Assembly: GCF_001913705.1 (NCBI RefSeq)
Contig: NZ_MKQD01000053.1
Span: 1 to 53,116, forward strand
DNA: 53,116 nucleotides
Origin: Thalassotalea sp. PP2-459
Lineage (GTDB): Bacteria > Pseudomonadota > Gammaproteobacteria > Enterobacterales > Alteromonadaceae
Reading direction: 5' to 3'
In this document: positions 17,282 to 27,018 of the stretch, one piece after another
Numbering within the stretch: position 1 is the stretch's first letter
Layout: each line of letters starts with the position of its first letter
Made by a program: the position numbers and the translations under genes
Notes under the pieces: model-generated
What the model was told of the DNA's origin: nothing
Databases searched by the model: none
What the model saw: only the letters and a program-made list of their open reading frames with translations

Positions 17282-18871
17282 TTAATGTGCGTTTGAAGTT
17301 GCTTTACTGTCATCTGCAACATGATGTGATATTAAGCCTGCATCATAAAATTCTTGAGTTTTTCCTTCTAATAAACCACTTGATATGGCTAATAAACCAA
17401 CAATGGTCAGCACAATTGTGTATGGAAATGCCATGATTACCATACGGCCGTAAGACAACCTAATAAGTGGCGCTATTGCAGAAGTAAGTAAGAATAAAAA
17501 AGCTGCTTGTCCATTAGGGGTCGCAACACTAGGTAAGTTTGTACCGGTATTAATTGCCACCGCTAATAAATCAAATTGATCACGCGTAATCACACCAGCT
17601 GATAGCGCTTTTTGTACTTCAGTAATGTAAACAGTTCCAACAAAAACGTTATCACTGACCATGGATAAAAAGCCATTTGCTAAATAGAACATCACTAATT
17701 GCATATTACCTTCGAACGTTAATACCCAAGTGATAACCGGTGTAAAGAGCTGTTGATCTATAATAACAGCGACAATGGCAAAAAATACGGCTAAAAGGGC
17801 GGTGAAGGGGAGTGCTTCTTCAAAAGCATGGCCAATTTGATGTTCTTCAGTGATCCCGGTAAAAGAAGTGGCAAAAATAATCACGGTTAATCCAATTAAA
17901 CCCACAGCAGCAAGGTGCAAGGCTAAACCAACAATTAGCCATATACCGACAACTCCCTGCATGATTAATTTTACTTTATCTTTCTTGGTGCGTTTTTTAG
18001 ACTGAGTTTTTTCATAATCGATTAAGATATTACGTACACTTTCAGGTAACGTTGATCCATAACCAAACCACTTTAGCTTTTCAAGCAAAATGCAGGTAAT
18101 GATACCTGAGATAAAAACAGGAATTGTTACCGGAGACATTCGAATGAAAAATTCAATGAAATCCCATCCTGCTTGTTGACCAATAATTAAGTTTTGTGGT
18201 TCACCAACAATGGTGCAGACGCCGCCAAGAGCTGTACCAACACCTGCGTGCATCATTAAATTTCGTAAATATGCGCGAAAATTGTCTAAATCAAGACGTG
18301 AGGGCTCTTGAACACCTTGATCACAAGTATGATCATGATCATGTTGGTGGTTATCTTTCCCAGAAGCTACTTTGTGATAAACCGCGTAAAAACCAACTGC
18401 TACTGCAATAATAACGGCAATCACGGTTAAAGCATCTAAGAATGCTGACAAGAAAGCACTACTTACGCAAAACAATAAGGAAACGATTGTTTTAGAACGA
18501 ATTTTGGTAACAATTTTAGCGAAGAGAAATAGCAATAAATTTTTCATGAAATAAATGCCTGCTACCATAAAAATTAATAACAGTAATACTTCAATGTTCG
18601 CTTGAATTTCATGCATGACTTGCTCAGGACTTGTCATGCCAATAACAACGGCTTCAATAGCTAGTAGACCACCCGGTTGTAGTGGATAACACTTTAGCGC
18701 CATAGCAAGTGTGAAGATAAATTCAAGAACTAGTGCCCAACCAGCAAGGTATGGACTAATTTGGAATAATATTGGGTTGATAATAAGACAAGCAATAATG
18801 GCTTGCTTATACCATCTAGGGGAGTTCCCTAAAAAGTTTTGGTAAAACGCACTAATGGCTGATTGGTTCAT
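17282..18871 (-). CDS. nhaB: Na+/H+ antiporter NhaB
   Basis: 529 aa, about 12 membrane segments, matching NhaB in length and motifs ([56 protein letters not shown]). It exports Na+ in exchange for protons at the inner membrane. A His-rich loop ([13 protein letters not shown]) near residue 170-183 is unusual and may bind metal or sense pH; that is inference. It is separate from the Mrp operon upstream, which ends in its own terminator. Confidence 0.93.
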   Translation of the reverse strand: MNQSAISAFYQNFLGNSPRWYKQAIIACLIINPILFQISPYLAGWALVLEFIFTLAMALKCYPLQPGGLLAIEAVVIGMTSPEQVMHEIQANIEVLLLLIFMVAGIYFMKNLLLFLFAKIVTKIRSKTIVSLLFCVSSAFLSAFLDALTVIAVIIAVAVGFYAVYHKVASGKDNHQHDHDHTCDQGVQEPSRLDLDNFRAYLRNLMMHAGVGTALGGVCTIVGEPQNLIIGQQAGWDFIEFFIRMSPVTIPVFISGIITCILLEKLKWFGYGSTLPESVRNILIDYEKTQSKKRTKKDKVKLIMQGVVGIWLIVGLALHLAAVGLIGLTVIIFATSFTGITEEHQIGHAFEEALPFTALLAVFFAIVAVIIDQQLFTPVITWVLTFEGNMQLVMFYLANGFLSMVSDNVFVGTVYITEVQKALSAGVITRDQFDLLAVAINTGTNLPSVATPNGQAAFLFLLTSAIAPLIRLSYGRMVIMAFPYTIVLTIVGLLAISSGLLEGKTQEFYDAGLISHHVADDSKATSNAH

Positions 18872-19029
18872 CTCGGAAGAGCCTTTTTTCTAGGTTAGCT
18901 AAAAAATCGGCAGATTTATATCAGGGTCATATAATGGTTGCAAAGACTATTTTCATCTAAACTAATTCTATTCGTGGGCAAGTGCCAATCTTTAATCTTT
19001 TATCGAGAGAAGAACGATACTATTAGATA

Positions 19030-19064
19030 AAAAAATAAAGCTCCTAATAGGTAGGAGCTTTATT
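19030..19064 (-). terminator. Terminator of the Mrp operon
   Basis: AATAAAGCTCCTA and TAGGAGCTTTATT form a perfect 13-bp stem with a 5-nt loop, followed by T-run on the minus strand, 32 bp after the last gene. Confidence 0.88.
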
Positions 19065-19095
19065 AAATGAACTGGTATTAAATCTCGTTAATAGG

Positions 19096-20817
19096 CTAGA
19101 TGTAATACAACAATAAATAGGCAACAAGTAATATTGCCACCCAAACTACCATCGTATCAGTAAGCCAAAATCGAGCAAAGTAGCCTCTAGGTTCATTTTT
19201 ATCTGCATCGTATGAACGCTGTACTATATGCTTAATTGACATTACCACAGCAAGTTCAGCACGTTGATAGCTGTGATAGACAGCACTGGCAACTCGTTTT
19301 ATTACATTCGGTGCCAATTTACGATAAAACCAATCCGCATCTAAGTTTGTAGAGGGCAACTCAGGTGGATACATGTTTCGTTGGTTAAGCCATACGAAAG
19401 CAAGTGCAGAGAAGAATAACAATTGTAATTGCGTTAATACATGCGTTAAGTCATACGGTTGGTAGTTTGCTTCCCATGGCAGCAATGCATAAACCGTTTG
19501 TGCAGGGAATGAACCAATAACCACACAAGCTACGGCTGCTAAAGTCATGGCAATTAGCATATTACGAGGTGGCTCTGTGGTTCTGATGCCAGAATCATGA
19601 GCAAAGAATGCGAAGTAAGGAATTTTGATCCCTGCATGATGGAATACACCTGCTGCAGCAAACAATAATAATAGCCAAACGACATCGTAGCCTTCAGCAA
19701 CTGCCGCACTCATAATCATCGATTTAGAGACAAAGCCACTAAAGAGCGGGAAGGCTGAAATAGATGCAGCGCCGACAATACAGAGAATGGTCGTTTTAGG
19801 CATGCTTTTGTATAAGCCTCCTAATTCGGAGCCATTTATTTTCCCTGTCATATGTAACACAGCCCCCATCGTCATCATTAACAAACCTTTAAAGATAACG
19901 TCATTGAAAGCATGTGCAACAGCACCGTTTAACGCGACCGCTGTACCAATACCTATACCGACTATCATAAAGCCGATTTGGTTAATTAAACTGTACGCAA
20001 GTACGCGCCTTAGATCATTTTCTATAACAGCAAAGAAAATTGGAAAACATGCCATAGTGACACCAATCCAAACAAGTAATTCAGTGCCAGGGTAGCCACG
20101 AGCAAAAGCATAGACTGCTACTTTGGTCGTAAAAGAAGCTAGAAATATTGTTCCTGTAGGCGTAGCTTCAGGGTAGGCATCAGTTAACCAATTGTGAACA
20201 AAAGGAAAAGCACATTTAATACCGAAGGCTAAAAAGATTAACCAAGCGCCGATTTGTGCAATGCCTTGATGTTCCAAACCAATCTCAGTAAATAATAAAC
20301 TATTATTGACTTGTGCGTAGATAAGTAACCCAGCAAGCAACAGAACCCCTGATAGCACTTGAATAATTAAATACCGTAGACCTGAAGAATAAGCTTTATC
20401 CGTTCTTCTGGCCCAAATTAAAAATACAGAGGTAAGTGCGAGTAATTCCCAAAAGACAAAAAGAGTTAATAAGTCACCGGCAAACACAGCACCAACAGCA
20501 CTTGCTGCATAGGCTAAGGCTGCAACATGTTGAACGGTATCTTTAACATGTATCGCGTAAATAATAGCGATAAACGAAGCAATATGAAAAAGATAACCAA
20601 ACATTAAACTGAGCTTATCGACCTTTACCGGTTCTAAGGTATAGCCCATGAACTCTAAAGACCAAAATACACCAGTATCAAGACCATAAATATTTAATGC
20701 GCCAATAATGGGGACGATTAACATGACTGTGTTTCGTAACCAACCACGCAAAAACAAAGCGGCTAACGCCCCGAATAATAGCGGTAAAAAGGGCGGAAGC
20801 AGAATTAAGTTACTCAT
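19096..20817 (-). CDS. Proton-conducting antiporter-like subunit (third MrpD/NuoL-type protein)
   Basis: 573 aa, about 14-16 membrane segments, of the NuoL/M/N-MrpA/D family. Family residues are visible: a TM5-type glutamate in FWELLAL, a TM7-type lysine in GIKCAFPFVHNWLTDAYPEATP and a second lysine in FTTKVAVY. It extends beyond a normal MrpD by about 70 residues: a soluble stretch with NAD-independent character (NLDADWFYRKLAP, then a long helix) and a final membrane segment, similar in layout to the C-terminal arm of NuoL. It overlaps the small gene before it by 8 bp and is last in the operon. Probably one of three ion-moving subunits. Confidence 0.8.
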   Translation of the reverse strand: MSNLILLPPFLPLLFGALAALFLRGWLRNTVMLIVPIIGALNIYGLDTGVFWSLEFMGYTLEPVKVDKLSLMFGYLFHIASFIAIIYAIHVKDTVQHVAALAYAASAVGAVFAGDLLTLFVFWELLALTSVFLIWARRTDKAYSSGLRYLIIQVLSGVLLLAGLLIYAQVNNSLLFTEIGLEHQGIAQIGAWLIFLAFGIKCAFPFVHNWLTDAYPEATPTGTIFLASFTTKVAVYAFARGYPGTELLVWIGVTMACFPIFFAVIENDLRRVLAYSLINQIGFMIVGIGIGTAVALNGAVAHAFNDVIFKGLLMMTMGAVLHMTGKINGSELGGLYKSMPKTTILCIVGAASISAFPLFSGFVSKSMIMSAAVAEGYDVVWLLLLFAAAGVFHHAGIKIPYFAFFAHDSGIRTTEPPRNMLIAMTLAAVACVVIGSFPAQTVYALLPWEANYQPYDLTHVLTQLQLLFFSALAFVWLNQRNMYPPELPSTNLDADWFYRKLAPNVIKRVASAVYHSYQRAELAVVMSIKHIVQRSYDADKNEPRGYFARFWLTDTMVVWVAILLVAYLLLYYI

Positions 20818-21067
20818 CGTAATAATCTTCCTTACGCATTAAAAACTTTCTCATTTCCGTGGCGATTAATACCAAAACGACACAGCCAACAAAACCATAA
20901 ATAGCATAAAATGCAGGTATATTTTCCCAATCATGGTAAATATGGCGGTTAACGATAAGGTCTACAATTACGAGTAAAGCGCAAATAACATAAAAAACTC
21001 TTAACATTTTACGAATATTTTCAGGCTTATCGAAGAAGCCACTTTGTTCATGGTTTTGCTCAGCCAT
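20810..21067 (-). CDS. Small two-helix membrane protein of the Mrp operon
   Basis: 85 aa: a polar N terminus (MAEQNHEQSGFFDKPENIRK), one membrane segment around FYVICALLVIVDLIV, a short loop with RHIYHDWENIPAFYAIYG, a second segment (FVGCVVLVLIATEM) and a charged tail. I know no named domain. The ATG at 21067 has GGAGAAGG five bases upstream; an upstream start inside the preceding gene is less likely. It lies 1 bp after one antiporter subunit and overlaps the next, so it is translated as part of the complex and may be an accessory subunit. Confidence 0.7.
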   Translation of the reverse strand: MAEQNHEQSGFFDKPENIRKMLRVFYVICALLVIVDLIVNRHIYHDWENIPAFYAIYGFVGCVVLVLIATEMRKFLMRKEDYYDE

Positions 21068-21068
21068 T

Positions 21069-22577
21069 TTAACCTTCTCCATTAGTAGCAACGCCCGGAA
21101 TAAGATTGATTAAATCAATCAAGGGCTGAGGATAGAAAAATAATACAATACAACCTATAGATGTTACCGAAATAGCGATTAACATTGGTAAAGGTGCTTC
21201 TTGTGTTTGTTGCCAACTCCAAGGTTGGTTATCAGTACTATCTTTATTAAAAAATGCTTTGATTGGTATAGGTAATAAATACGCTATATTCAGTAATGAG
21301 CTTATCATTAATGTAGCTACAATTAATAATTTATCAGTTTCTAGGGCACCAATGGTTAAATACCATTTACTCCAAGTACCAGCCATTGGCGGTAGGCCTA
21401 TAATGCTAATAGCACCTATAGCAAACGCGGCCATGGTTATCGGCATTTTCTTACCCAAACCAACCATTTCTGAGATGTTTTTCTTGTGACTAGCAACCAT
21501 AATGGCGCCAGCACAGAAGAATAGTGTAATTTTACCAACCGCATGGGTTGCAATATGGAGTGCAGCACCTGCACTCGCTATAGAGGATGCTAATAGGGCA
21601 CCAACAACAATATAGCTTAGTTGACTAACTGTAGAGTAGGCTAACCTAGCTTTTAAGTTGTCTTTAGTCATGGCGATACATGAAGAAAGTAAAATAGTAG
21701 CGGCGCCAATATAGAGCATTATATCAGTGGTCGCTAACTCTTTAAGGGTATCTAAACCAAAGATATAAATGACGATTTTTAAGATGCTGAAAACCCCAGC
21801 TTTTACTACCGCAACAGCATGCAACAATGCACTGACAGGCGTAGGTGCCACCATTGCTGCAGGTAACCAGCGATGAAACGGCATAATTGCTGCTTTACCA
21901 ATACCGTAGCAAAATAATACTAATAAAATAGCCATTATCATTTTGCTATGCGAGTTATCAAAAACTCCACCGGCTTGGAAGGTTAAATTACCTGTTAAAG
22001 CATAGGTACCCATAACGGCAAAAAGTAAAAATAAGATTGATGTACTTAACAAAATACCTAAATAAACACGTCCGCCTCGTTTGGCTGCATCATTGCCAGC
22101 ATGTGTTACCAATGGATAAGTTGATAATGTTAACACTTCATAGAAAATAAAGAGAGTTAACAAGTTTCCAGAAAAACAGATAGCCATTACGGAGCTAATC
22201 GCTAAGGCAAAACAATAAAAAAATCGTGTTTGATTCTTTTCGTTGTGGCCACGCATATAACCGATGGCATAAATGCTGGTGACGATCCAAAGGAAACTGG
22301 CTACTAGCGCAAATAGTACCCCAAGAGGTTCTACGGTGAAGCTGAGCGCTAACCCCGGAAACAAATCAATGACGTGTTGCTGTAATACGACACCTTGAAA
22401 TGTGTAATCGGTAATGGCGAGTACTATCGTAAAGAGTATCGCCGCCGTTACTAACGTTATTGTTTCTCTTAAATTAGGGAATTTACCTACTGCAATTACA
22501 AGTAGAGACCCAATAAAAGGGACTAATATTGATAAACTAATCAGGAGTGATGGGTCTATATTTTGCCAGAGGTTCAT
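21069..22577 (-). CDS. Antiporter subunit of NuoL/MrpA N-domain type
   Basis: 502 aa, about 14 membrane segments. The core reads GIGKAAIMPFHRWLPAAMVAPTPVSALLHAVAVVKAGVF; the SALLHAVAVVKAG block is closer to NuoL and the N-terminal half of MrpA than to MrpD. The TM5-type glutamate is in FYEVLTL. With no full MrpA in the operon, this protein may stand in for the MrpA antiporter module (inference). It overlaps mrpD by 4 bp (ATGA). Confidence 0.8.
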   Translation of the reverse strand: MNLWQNIDPSLLISLSILVPFIGSLLVIAVGKFPNLRETITLVTAAILFTIVLAITDYTFQGVVLQQHVIDLFPGLALSFTVEPLGVLFALVASFLWIVTSIYAIGYMRGHNEKNQTRFFYCFALAISSVMAICFSGNLLTLFIFYEVLTLSTYPLVTHAGNDAAKRGGRVYLGILLSTSILFLLFAVMGTYALTGNLTFQAGGVFDNSHSKMIMAILLVLFCYGIGKAAIMPFHRWLPAAMVAPTPVSALLHAVAVVKAGVFSILKIVIYIFGLDTLKELATTDIMLYIGAATILLSSCIAMTKDNLKARLAYSTVSQLSYIVVGALLASSIASAGAALHIATHAVGKITLFFCAGAIMVASHKKNISEMVGLGKKMPITMAAFAIGAISIIGLPPMAGTWSKWYLTIGALETDKLLIVATLMISSLLNIAYLLPIPIKAFFNKDSTDNQPWSWQQTQEAPLPMLIAISVTSIGCIVLFFYPQPLIDLINLIPGVATNGEG

Positions 22578-24079
22578 AATGCTACCCCCGCTGGGTTATA
22601 TCCTTGAAACAGCCATTGCGATGCACTTGTTGCAGCTTCAACCGTTAAGCTGGTGTTAATACCAAAATAAATGTTTGCTAAAACAAGTATCCACATCGGC
22701 ATAAGCATTAACCATGGCACTTCTTTAATGTTATTAGCATCTTGAGATTCCGGCGGTTCCTGAAAGTATGCAGCTTCTAATACGCGGCCGATATAAACGA
22801 CGGCTAATAAAGAGCCCAATAACACTAGCGCTGCCACTATCCATAAATCCTGTTCTAATGCTGCAGTCACTAAATACCACTTGCTGACAAAACCAGCGGT
22901 TAGGGGCACACCAATAATGCTTAACCCAGCAATAGTAAAAGCAGCCATAGTAAGTGGCATTTTCTTACCTAAACCTTTAAAGGCTTCTATGTTAACTGAA
23001 CCCATACGATAGAACACCGCACCTACCGCCATAAATAATGCGCCTTTCATTAATGCATGGTTGAAAATATGAATTAACCCTGACATTAGGCCAGGGACAC
23101 TCACTAAACTAATACCCAGTACCATATACCCTATTTGAGCAACACTACTGTAGGCAAGTAGGGTTTTTACATTACTTTGCACAGTTGCCATATATGAGCA
23201 TTTAAAAATAGCAACAATGGCTAAAATCATCAGTATGATTTCCATGCTCATTGTTTCGAATACATGTGATGCACCAAACACCGAGAATATGAAGCGTATC
23301 ATCACGTAAACGGCAACTTTGGTGGCAGTACTTGCAAGGAATGCGGTTACTGACGATGGCGCATGGGTATAAGCAGCAGGTAGCCACATATGTAGTGGGA
23401 AAAGTGCGAGCTTTAAACTTACACCTACCATAATGAAAGCGAGGCCGGTATTTAATGTACGATTGCTTTCAAAGGCTGCCATTTTCGTTGAGAGATCAGC
23501 CATGTTCAGCGTACCCGTTTTCATATAGAGCATGCCAACCCCAATGAGAATAAAGGTAGCTCCTATAGTACCCATGACTAAATAACGAAAGGTTGCTGTT
23601 AAACAACGGCGATCAGACGCTAGACTCACTAATGTATAAGTAGCTAACGAAGATATTTCTAAAAAGACGAATAAGTTAAAGGCATCACCGGTAATTAATA
23701 TACCAGATAAACCCGTTAAACAGAGTAAATGCGCTGTATAATAAAGTGAATGATTAGAGGCATTGATTTCTTTTTCAATACTGTCTTTTGAATAGATTAA
23801 TACCAAGGTTGACATTGCACTGACGGCTAATAAAACAAAAGCATTCGTGACATCAACGTTAAGTTCAATTCCCCAAGGAGGTGGCCAACCACCCAGCGCA
23901 TAACTTAATGCGCCATCAGAAAGCGTTGTCATTAACAGTTGCCATGACGCGATACAAGATAAAGCACTGACTAACGTTGCGAACGCCCAAGTAAGCATTG
24001 AACGCCCTAAAATAAGCGCAATAGGTGCTGCAATAAGAGGCAGTATAATAGGTAGAGCGGCTAAGTGTTGTTCAATCAT
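22574..24079 (-). CDS. mrpD: Na+/H+ antiporter subunit MrpD
   Basis: 501 aa with about 14 membrane segments, the normal size for MrpD. Key residues: glutamate in FLEISSLATYTL, lysine in VSLKLALFPLHMWLPAAYTHAPSSV and lysine in STATKVAVY. As in complex I, these would form the proton path through the inner membrane. It starts on the last base of mrpC's stop and overlaps the next gene by 4 bp, so translation is coupled. Confidence 0.88.
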   Translation of the reverse strand: MIEQHLAALPIILPLIAAPIALILGRSMLTWAFATLVSALSCIASWQLLMTTLSDGALSYALGGWPPPWGIELNVDVTNAFVLLAVSAMSTLVLIYSKDSIEKEINASNHSLYYTAHLLCLTGLSGILITGDAFNLFVFLEISSLATYTLVSLASDRRCLTATFRYLVMGTIGATFILIGVGMLYMKTGTLNMADLSTKMAAFESNRTLNTGLAFIMVGVSLKLALFPLHMWLPAAYTHAPSSVTAFLASTATKVAVYVMIRFIFSVFGASHVFETMSMEIILMILAIVAIFKCSYMATVQSNVKTLLAYSSVAQIGYMVLGISLVSVPGLMSGLIHIFNHALMKGALFMAVGAVFYRMGSVNIEAFKGLGKKMPLTMAAFTIAGLSIIGVPLTAGFVSKWYLVTAALEQDLWIVAALVLLGSLLAVVYIGRVLEAAYFQEPPESQDANNIKEVPWLMLMPMWILVLANIYFGINTSLTVEAATSASQWLFQGYNPAGVAL

Positions 24080-24435
24080 CAGATAGCATCATCCTTGTTT
24101 TCAAATTCATTTTCTTCAACCGTACCGTATTCTTCTTTAATACGTACAATTAGAGACAAAGCAACGGCTGTAGTAGCAACACCAACAACAATAGCGGTTA
24201 AAATCAGTACATGCGGTAATGGGTTAGAATATTGAGTAGCCCCTTCGGTTAAGATAGGTGCCGTGCCTCCTTTAACTTTACCCATTGATATATAAAGCAT
24301 AAAAACCGAGGTTTGAAAGATGTTTAAACCAACAACTTTTTTTATTAGGTTGCTCGCTGAAATAACAATATAAAACCCTGTCATCATCAAGAATACGACG
24401 ATCCAGTAATTGTAGTAATCTGCAATAAAACTCAT
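24079..24435 (-). CDS. mrpC: Antiporter subunit MrpC (NuoK-like)
   Basis: 118 aa, three membrane segments, homologous to NuoK. Typical stretches are NLIKKVVGLNIFQTSVFMLYISMG and a conserved LPHVLILTAIVVGVATTAVALSL segment. The C-terminal tail is acidic. It overlaps the upstream mrpB by 4 bp and abuts mrpD. Confidence 0.88.
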   Translation of the reverse strand: MSFIADYYNYWIVVFLMMTGFYIVISASNLIKKVVGLNIFQTSVFMLYISMGKVKGGTAPILTEGATQYSNPLPHVLILTAIVVGVATTAVALSLIVRIKEEYGTVEENEFENKDDAI

Positions 24436-25412
24436 TGAATATTCGCCCTCTCAATTTGGCTGTCAAAGGCATAAAAAATACTGAGCATAACGGCGAAGAC
24501 TGTTATGCCCACTCCAAGCTCTATTAGAATAATGCCGTAATGTTGACCGGATAACGGATTTTCAGCTAAATAATTGTAATCAAGAAAGTTGCCTCCCATT
24601 GCCATACTGTATACGCCAACTCCAGCGTACAGAAGTACGCCAAACACGGCGAGGATTCGTAAAAACGTAGGACCAACCACTTTAAAGACATTTGATAAAC
24701 CAAAGACCAATGCATAAAGAATGAATGCAGCAGCAGCAATTACACCTGCTTGGAATCCTCCACCTGGACCAAAATCACCATGAAACTGCACATAAAGCGC
24801 AAACAAAATAATCATAGGAATAACAATTTTAGCGATCACTTGTAATACTCTATGCGCTTTAATGCCAGATTCAGGATTTTTATCTGCGTCACGTTTTCTA
24901 AGCCTTAACAGCGACAACACGCCAATCATTGCAGAAAATACAACCACGGTTTCTCCTAGCGTATCGAACCCTCGATAGCTTGCTAACACTGAAGTCACCA
25001 TATTAGGCAAACCAATTTCTTTTGGAGACTCTTCAATGTACCTTGGCGCAACGTGTTCATGAACAGGGTTTTCGGCATGACCAAAAGGAGGCATGTCGAG
25101 CGTACCGTATATGAGGGCAGCGCCTGTAACGACCACTATGAGTAACGGTAAAAGCTTTGATTTGGCAGGAGGTGTTTCTGTACGCCCGGTTATAGCGATT
25201 GTGCCTAACATCAATACGGTTGATATACCGGCACCTACGGCAGCTTCAGTAAAAGCAACATCAACAGCATCAAGGTTGATAAAAATTAACGCAGAAAGAA
25301 AGCTGTAGATACTAAATAGCATTACAACTGCGAATAAATCTTTAAGAAAAATAATGCGCAATGCGGTTAATGCTAGCATTGCGAGTAAGACTAAATCGAT
25401 TAATAGTTCCAT
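24432..25412 (-). CDS. mrpB: MrpB fused to MrpA C-terminal (MbhD/MbhE-like) domains
   Basis: 326 aa, more than twice a plain MrpB (about 140). Residues 1-80 match the DUF4040/MbhD module (DAVDVAFTEAAVGAGISTVLMLG), the middle part carries an MbhE-like segment (ETVVVFSAMIGVLSLLRLR), and from about 185 the MrpB domain follows with the hallmark HGDFGPGGGFQAGVIAAAA. In standard Mrp the first two belong to the C-terminal end of MrpA, so here the MrpA tail is moved and joined to MrpB. It overlaps mrpG by 1 bp. Confidence 0.85.
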   Translation of the reverse strand: MELLIDLVLLAMLALTALRIIFLKDLFAVVMLFSIYSFLSALIFINLDAVDVAFTEAAVGAGISTVLMLGTIAITGRTETPPAKSKLLPLLIVVVTGAALIYGTLDMPPFGHAENPVHEHVAPRYIEESPKEIGLPNMVTSVLASYRGFDTLGETVVVFSAMIGVLSLLRLRKRDADKNPESGIKAHRVLQVIAKIVIPMIILFALYVQFHGDFGPGGGFQAGVIAAAAFILYALVFGLSNVFKVVGPTFLRILAVFGVLLYAGVGVYSMAMGGNFLDYNYLAENPLSGQHYGIILIELGVGITVFAVMLSIFYAFDSQIERANIQ

Positions 25413-25738
25413 TAAGGCTCATTCTCCTTTTGTTGTTCTTTTTCTGGCATAGAAAGTAAGCCACCATGTCGGGCTGACTTTGCTAGAACATGAGATGCCG
25501 TCGGACTCGTGATTAATAGAAAAATCAAAATAAATAATAACTTAGCAGTATTCAGATCTAAATTGGTTTGTAATATAAGACCACCAAGTACCAATATTGC
25601 TGCAATCGAATCGGTAACACTGGCGGCATGAACGCGCGTAAAAAAATCAGGGAACTTAAAAAGACCAACGGCACCGCTTAGCCCGAAAAAAGCACCAAAG
25701 ATAAGTAATACACCACTGATAATGTCGAGTAATAACAT
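25412..25738 (-). CDS. mrpG: Antiporter subunit MrpG
   Basis: 108 aa, three membrane segments, with the MrpG/PhaG hallmarks FFGLSGAVGLFKFPDFFTRVHAASVTDS and a C-terminal LITSPTASHVLAKSA. It follows mrpF by 23 bp, the largest gap inside the operon. Confidence 0.88.
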   Translation of the reverse strand: MLLLDIISGVLLIFGAFFGLSGAVGLFKFPDFFTRVHAASVTDSIAAILVLGGLILQTNLDLNTAKLLFILIFLLITSPTASHVLAKSARHGGLLSMPEKEQQKENEP

Positions 25739-25761
25739 AAATTAACCCTTATAGGTGATGA

Positions 25762-26028
25762 TTAGTCGATCGGTGCTGTATATTCGAAAAAACGAAGTAC
25801 AGCTACCATACCAATAAAATTAATGAGTGCATAAACGATGGCAATATCTAAAAAATCAGGTCGCCCCATGAGATAACCAACAACAGCAATAAACAAAACA
25901 GTTTTAGTGCCAAACATATTAACACCGAGGATTCGGTCATAAACGGTTTCAGCTTTAAATGCTCGTGCTAAAGCTAATGCCATGACCACTAGAATTGTAA
26001 TACATACAGCGGCAAGAACGGGTGTCAT
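25762..26028 (-). CDS. mrpF: Antiporter subunit MrpF
   Basis: 88 aa, three membrane segments, with the MrpF pattern RILGVNMFGTKTVLFIAVVGYLMGRPDFLDIAIVYALINFIG. I chose the ATG at 26028 because GGGGAG lies seven bases upstream and its ATGA overlaps the stop of mrpE, the same coupling used elsewhere in the operon. Confidence 0.86.
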   Translation of the reverse strand: MTPVLAAVCITILVVMALALARAFKAETVYDRILGVNMFGTKTVLFIAVVGYLMGRPDFLDIAIVYALINFIGMVAVLRFFEYTAPID

Positions 26029-26501
26029 TCGTTTTCTCCCCAAATAATTTTTAATTTATTTTCCATATCACCTTTCTTAAGTCTATCAATAGATTTTTTT
26101 TGAAGCGCGTGGACTGTTAATTCATCACCTTCTAAATCTACACTCAGTGTTCCTGGTGTTAAGGTAATAGAGTTGACGTATAAAACACGAGAATTATGCG
26201 GTATTTTGCTGACATTTATTTTTGATAATGATGGCGATACACTTTTAGAGGGGCCCCAAACAAGCTTAGTTACTTGTAAACTCGAGCGGATGATTTCGCT
26301 AATTAACCATAAGAAGTAACGCAAAACCCTATACCCGGTACTTACTGACTTTTCTTGTTGGTCAACGTTATCCATGCGTTTAATCACAACAATAACAATA
26401 GCAACTGATATTAAACCAAAGGTGAGCAGTAATGGTTGATAATACCCAGAGAGCAGAAGCCAGAAACCGAAAAGTAATATTGCCCATTTCAACAGATGCA
26501 T
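26025..26501 (-). CDS. mrpE: Antiporter subunit MrpE
   Basis: 158 aa, the usual MrpE length: two N-terminal membrane segments (LLKWAILLFGFWLLLSGYY) and a cytoplasmic domain with VNSITLTPGTLSVDLEGDELTVHAL. It is the first gene of the nine-gene antiporter operon. The frame is open to 26561, but the ATG at 26501 (MHLLKWAI) fits the family start. Leading with MrpE-F-G is the order of archaeal Mbh/Mrp modules rather than of classical mrpABCDEFG. Confidence 0.86.
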   Translation of the reverse strand: MHLLKWAILLFGFWLLLSGYYQPLLLTFGLISVAIVIVVIKRMDNVDQQEKSVSTGYRVLRYFLWLISEIIRSSLQVTKLVWGPSKSVSPSLSKINVSKIPHNSRVLYVNSITLTPGTLSVDLEGDELTVHALQKKSIDRLKKGDMENKLKIIWGENE

Positions 26502-26950
26502 AATCGTGACCTTTTTGTTATCACTAAAACCTAACGGACTTCTAATAATTTTTATATTCAATTCGTTAACTTACATTACAACGTAAAAGCACAGGCTTTT
26601 TATATTAAACATGCTACTTTGATAGATAATCTGTTAAAGGGTTAGTTACACCCGTTCGACGGCTTTATCGGCAAACGTCGATACGTATTATCTGTTAGCA
26701 GTAATTTATGTTGTATAGGTTAACGCTATTTCGTCGAAGGTTCTCGTTATAATGTTTATATTAGTTATTGTAAATTATACGAGTTTTCAGTTTATGTCTA
26801 ATAGTATCGTTTGTAAAATAGATTCATTATTATTATTAGAAAACTGTTTAAATATTTATGATTGCTGCTTACCTGAATTATCTTTAATTCATTGATTTTT
26901 AATCTTTAAATTATATTTTCGTTGTTGCTTAACTATTACTGTTACTAATT
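26502..26950. other. Divergent spacer mrpE / fadR
   Basis: About 450 bp, very AT-rich. It must hold the Mrp operon promoter on the minus strand, but I cannot pick a clear one. I see no gene or RNA. The fadR promoter and operator lie just after it. Confidence 0.4.
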
Positions 26951-26953
26951 TTC

Positions 26954-26986
26954 TTGTGCCAAAATATTCTTCTGGTACAATCAGTT
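26954..26986 (+). promoter_or_regulatory. fadR promoter with overlapping FadR operator
   Basis: TTGTGC (26954-26959), 16 bp, then TACAAT (26976-26981) form a likely promoter. The -10 lies inside CTGGTACAATCAG (26972-26984), close to the FadR operator core CTGGTACGACCAG known from E. coli. A FadR dimer here would block its own promoter, implying autorepression. Confidence 0.65.
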
Positions 26987-27018
26987 CACTTTTAATTAAC
27001 GTCGTTGCGTGGAGCCTT

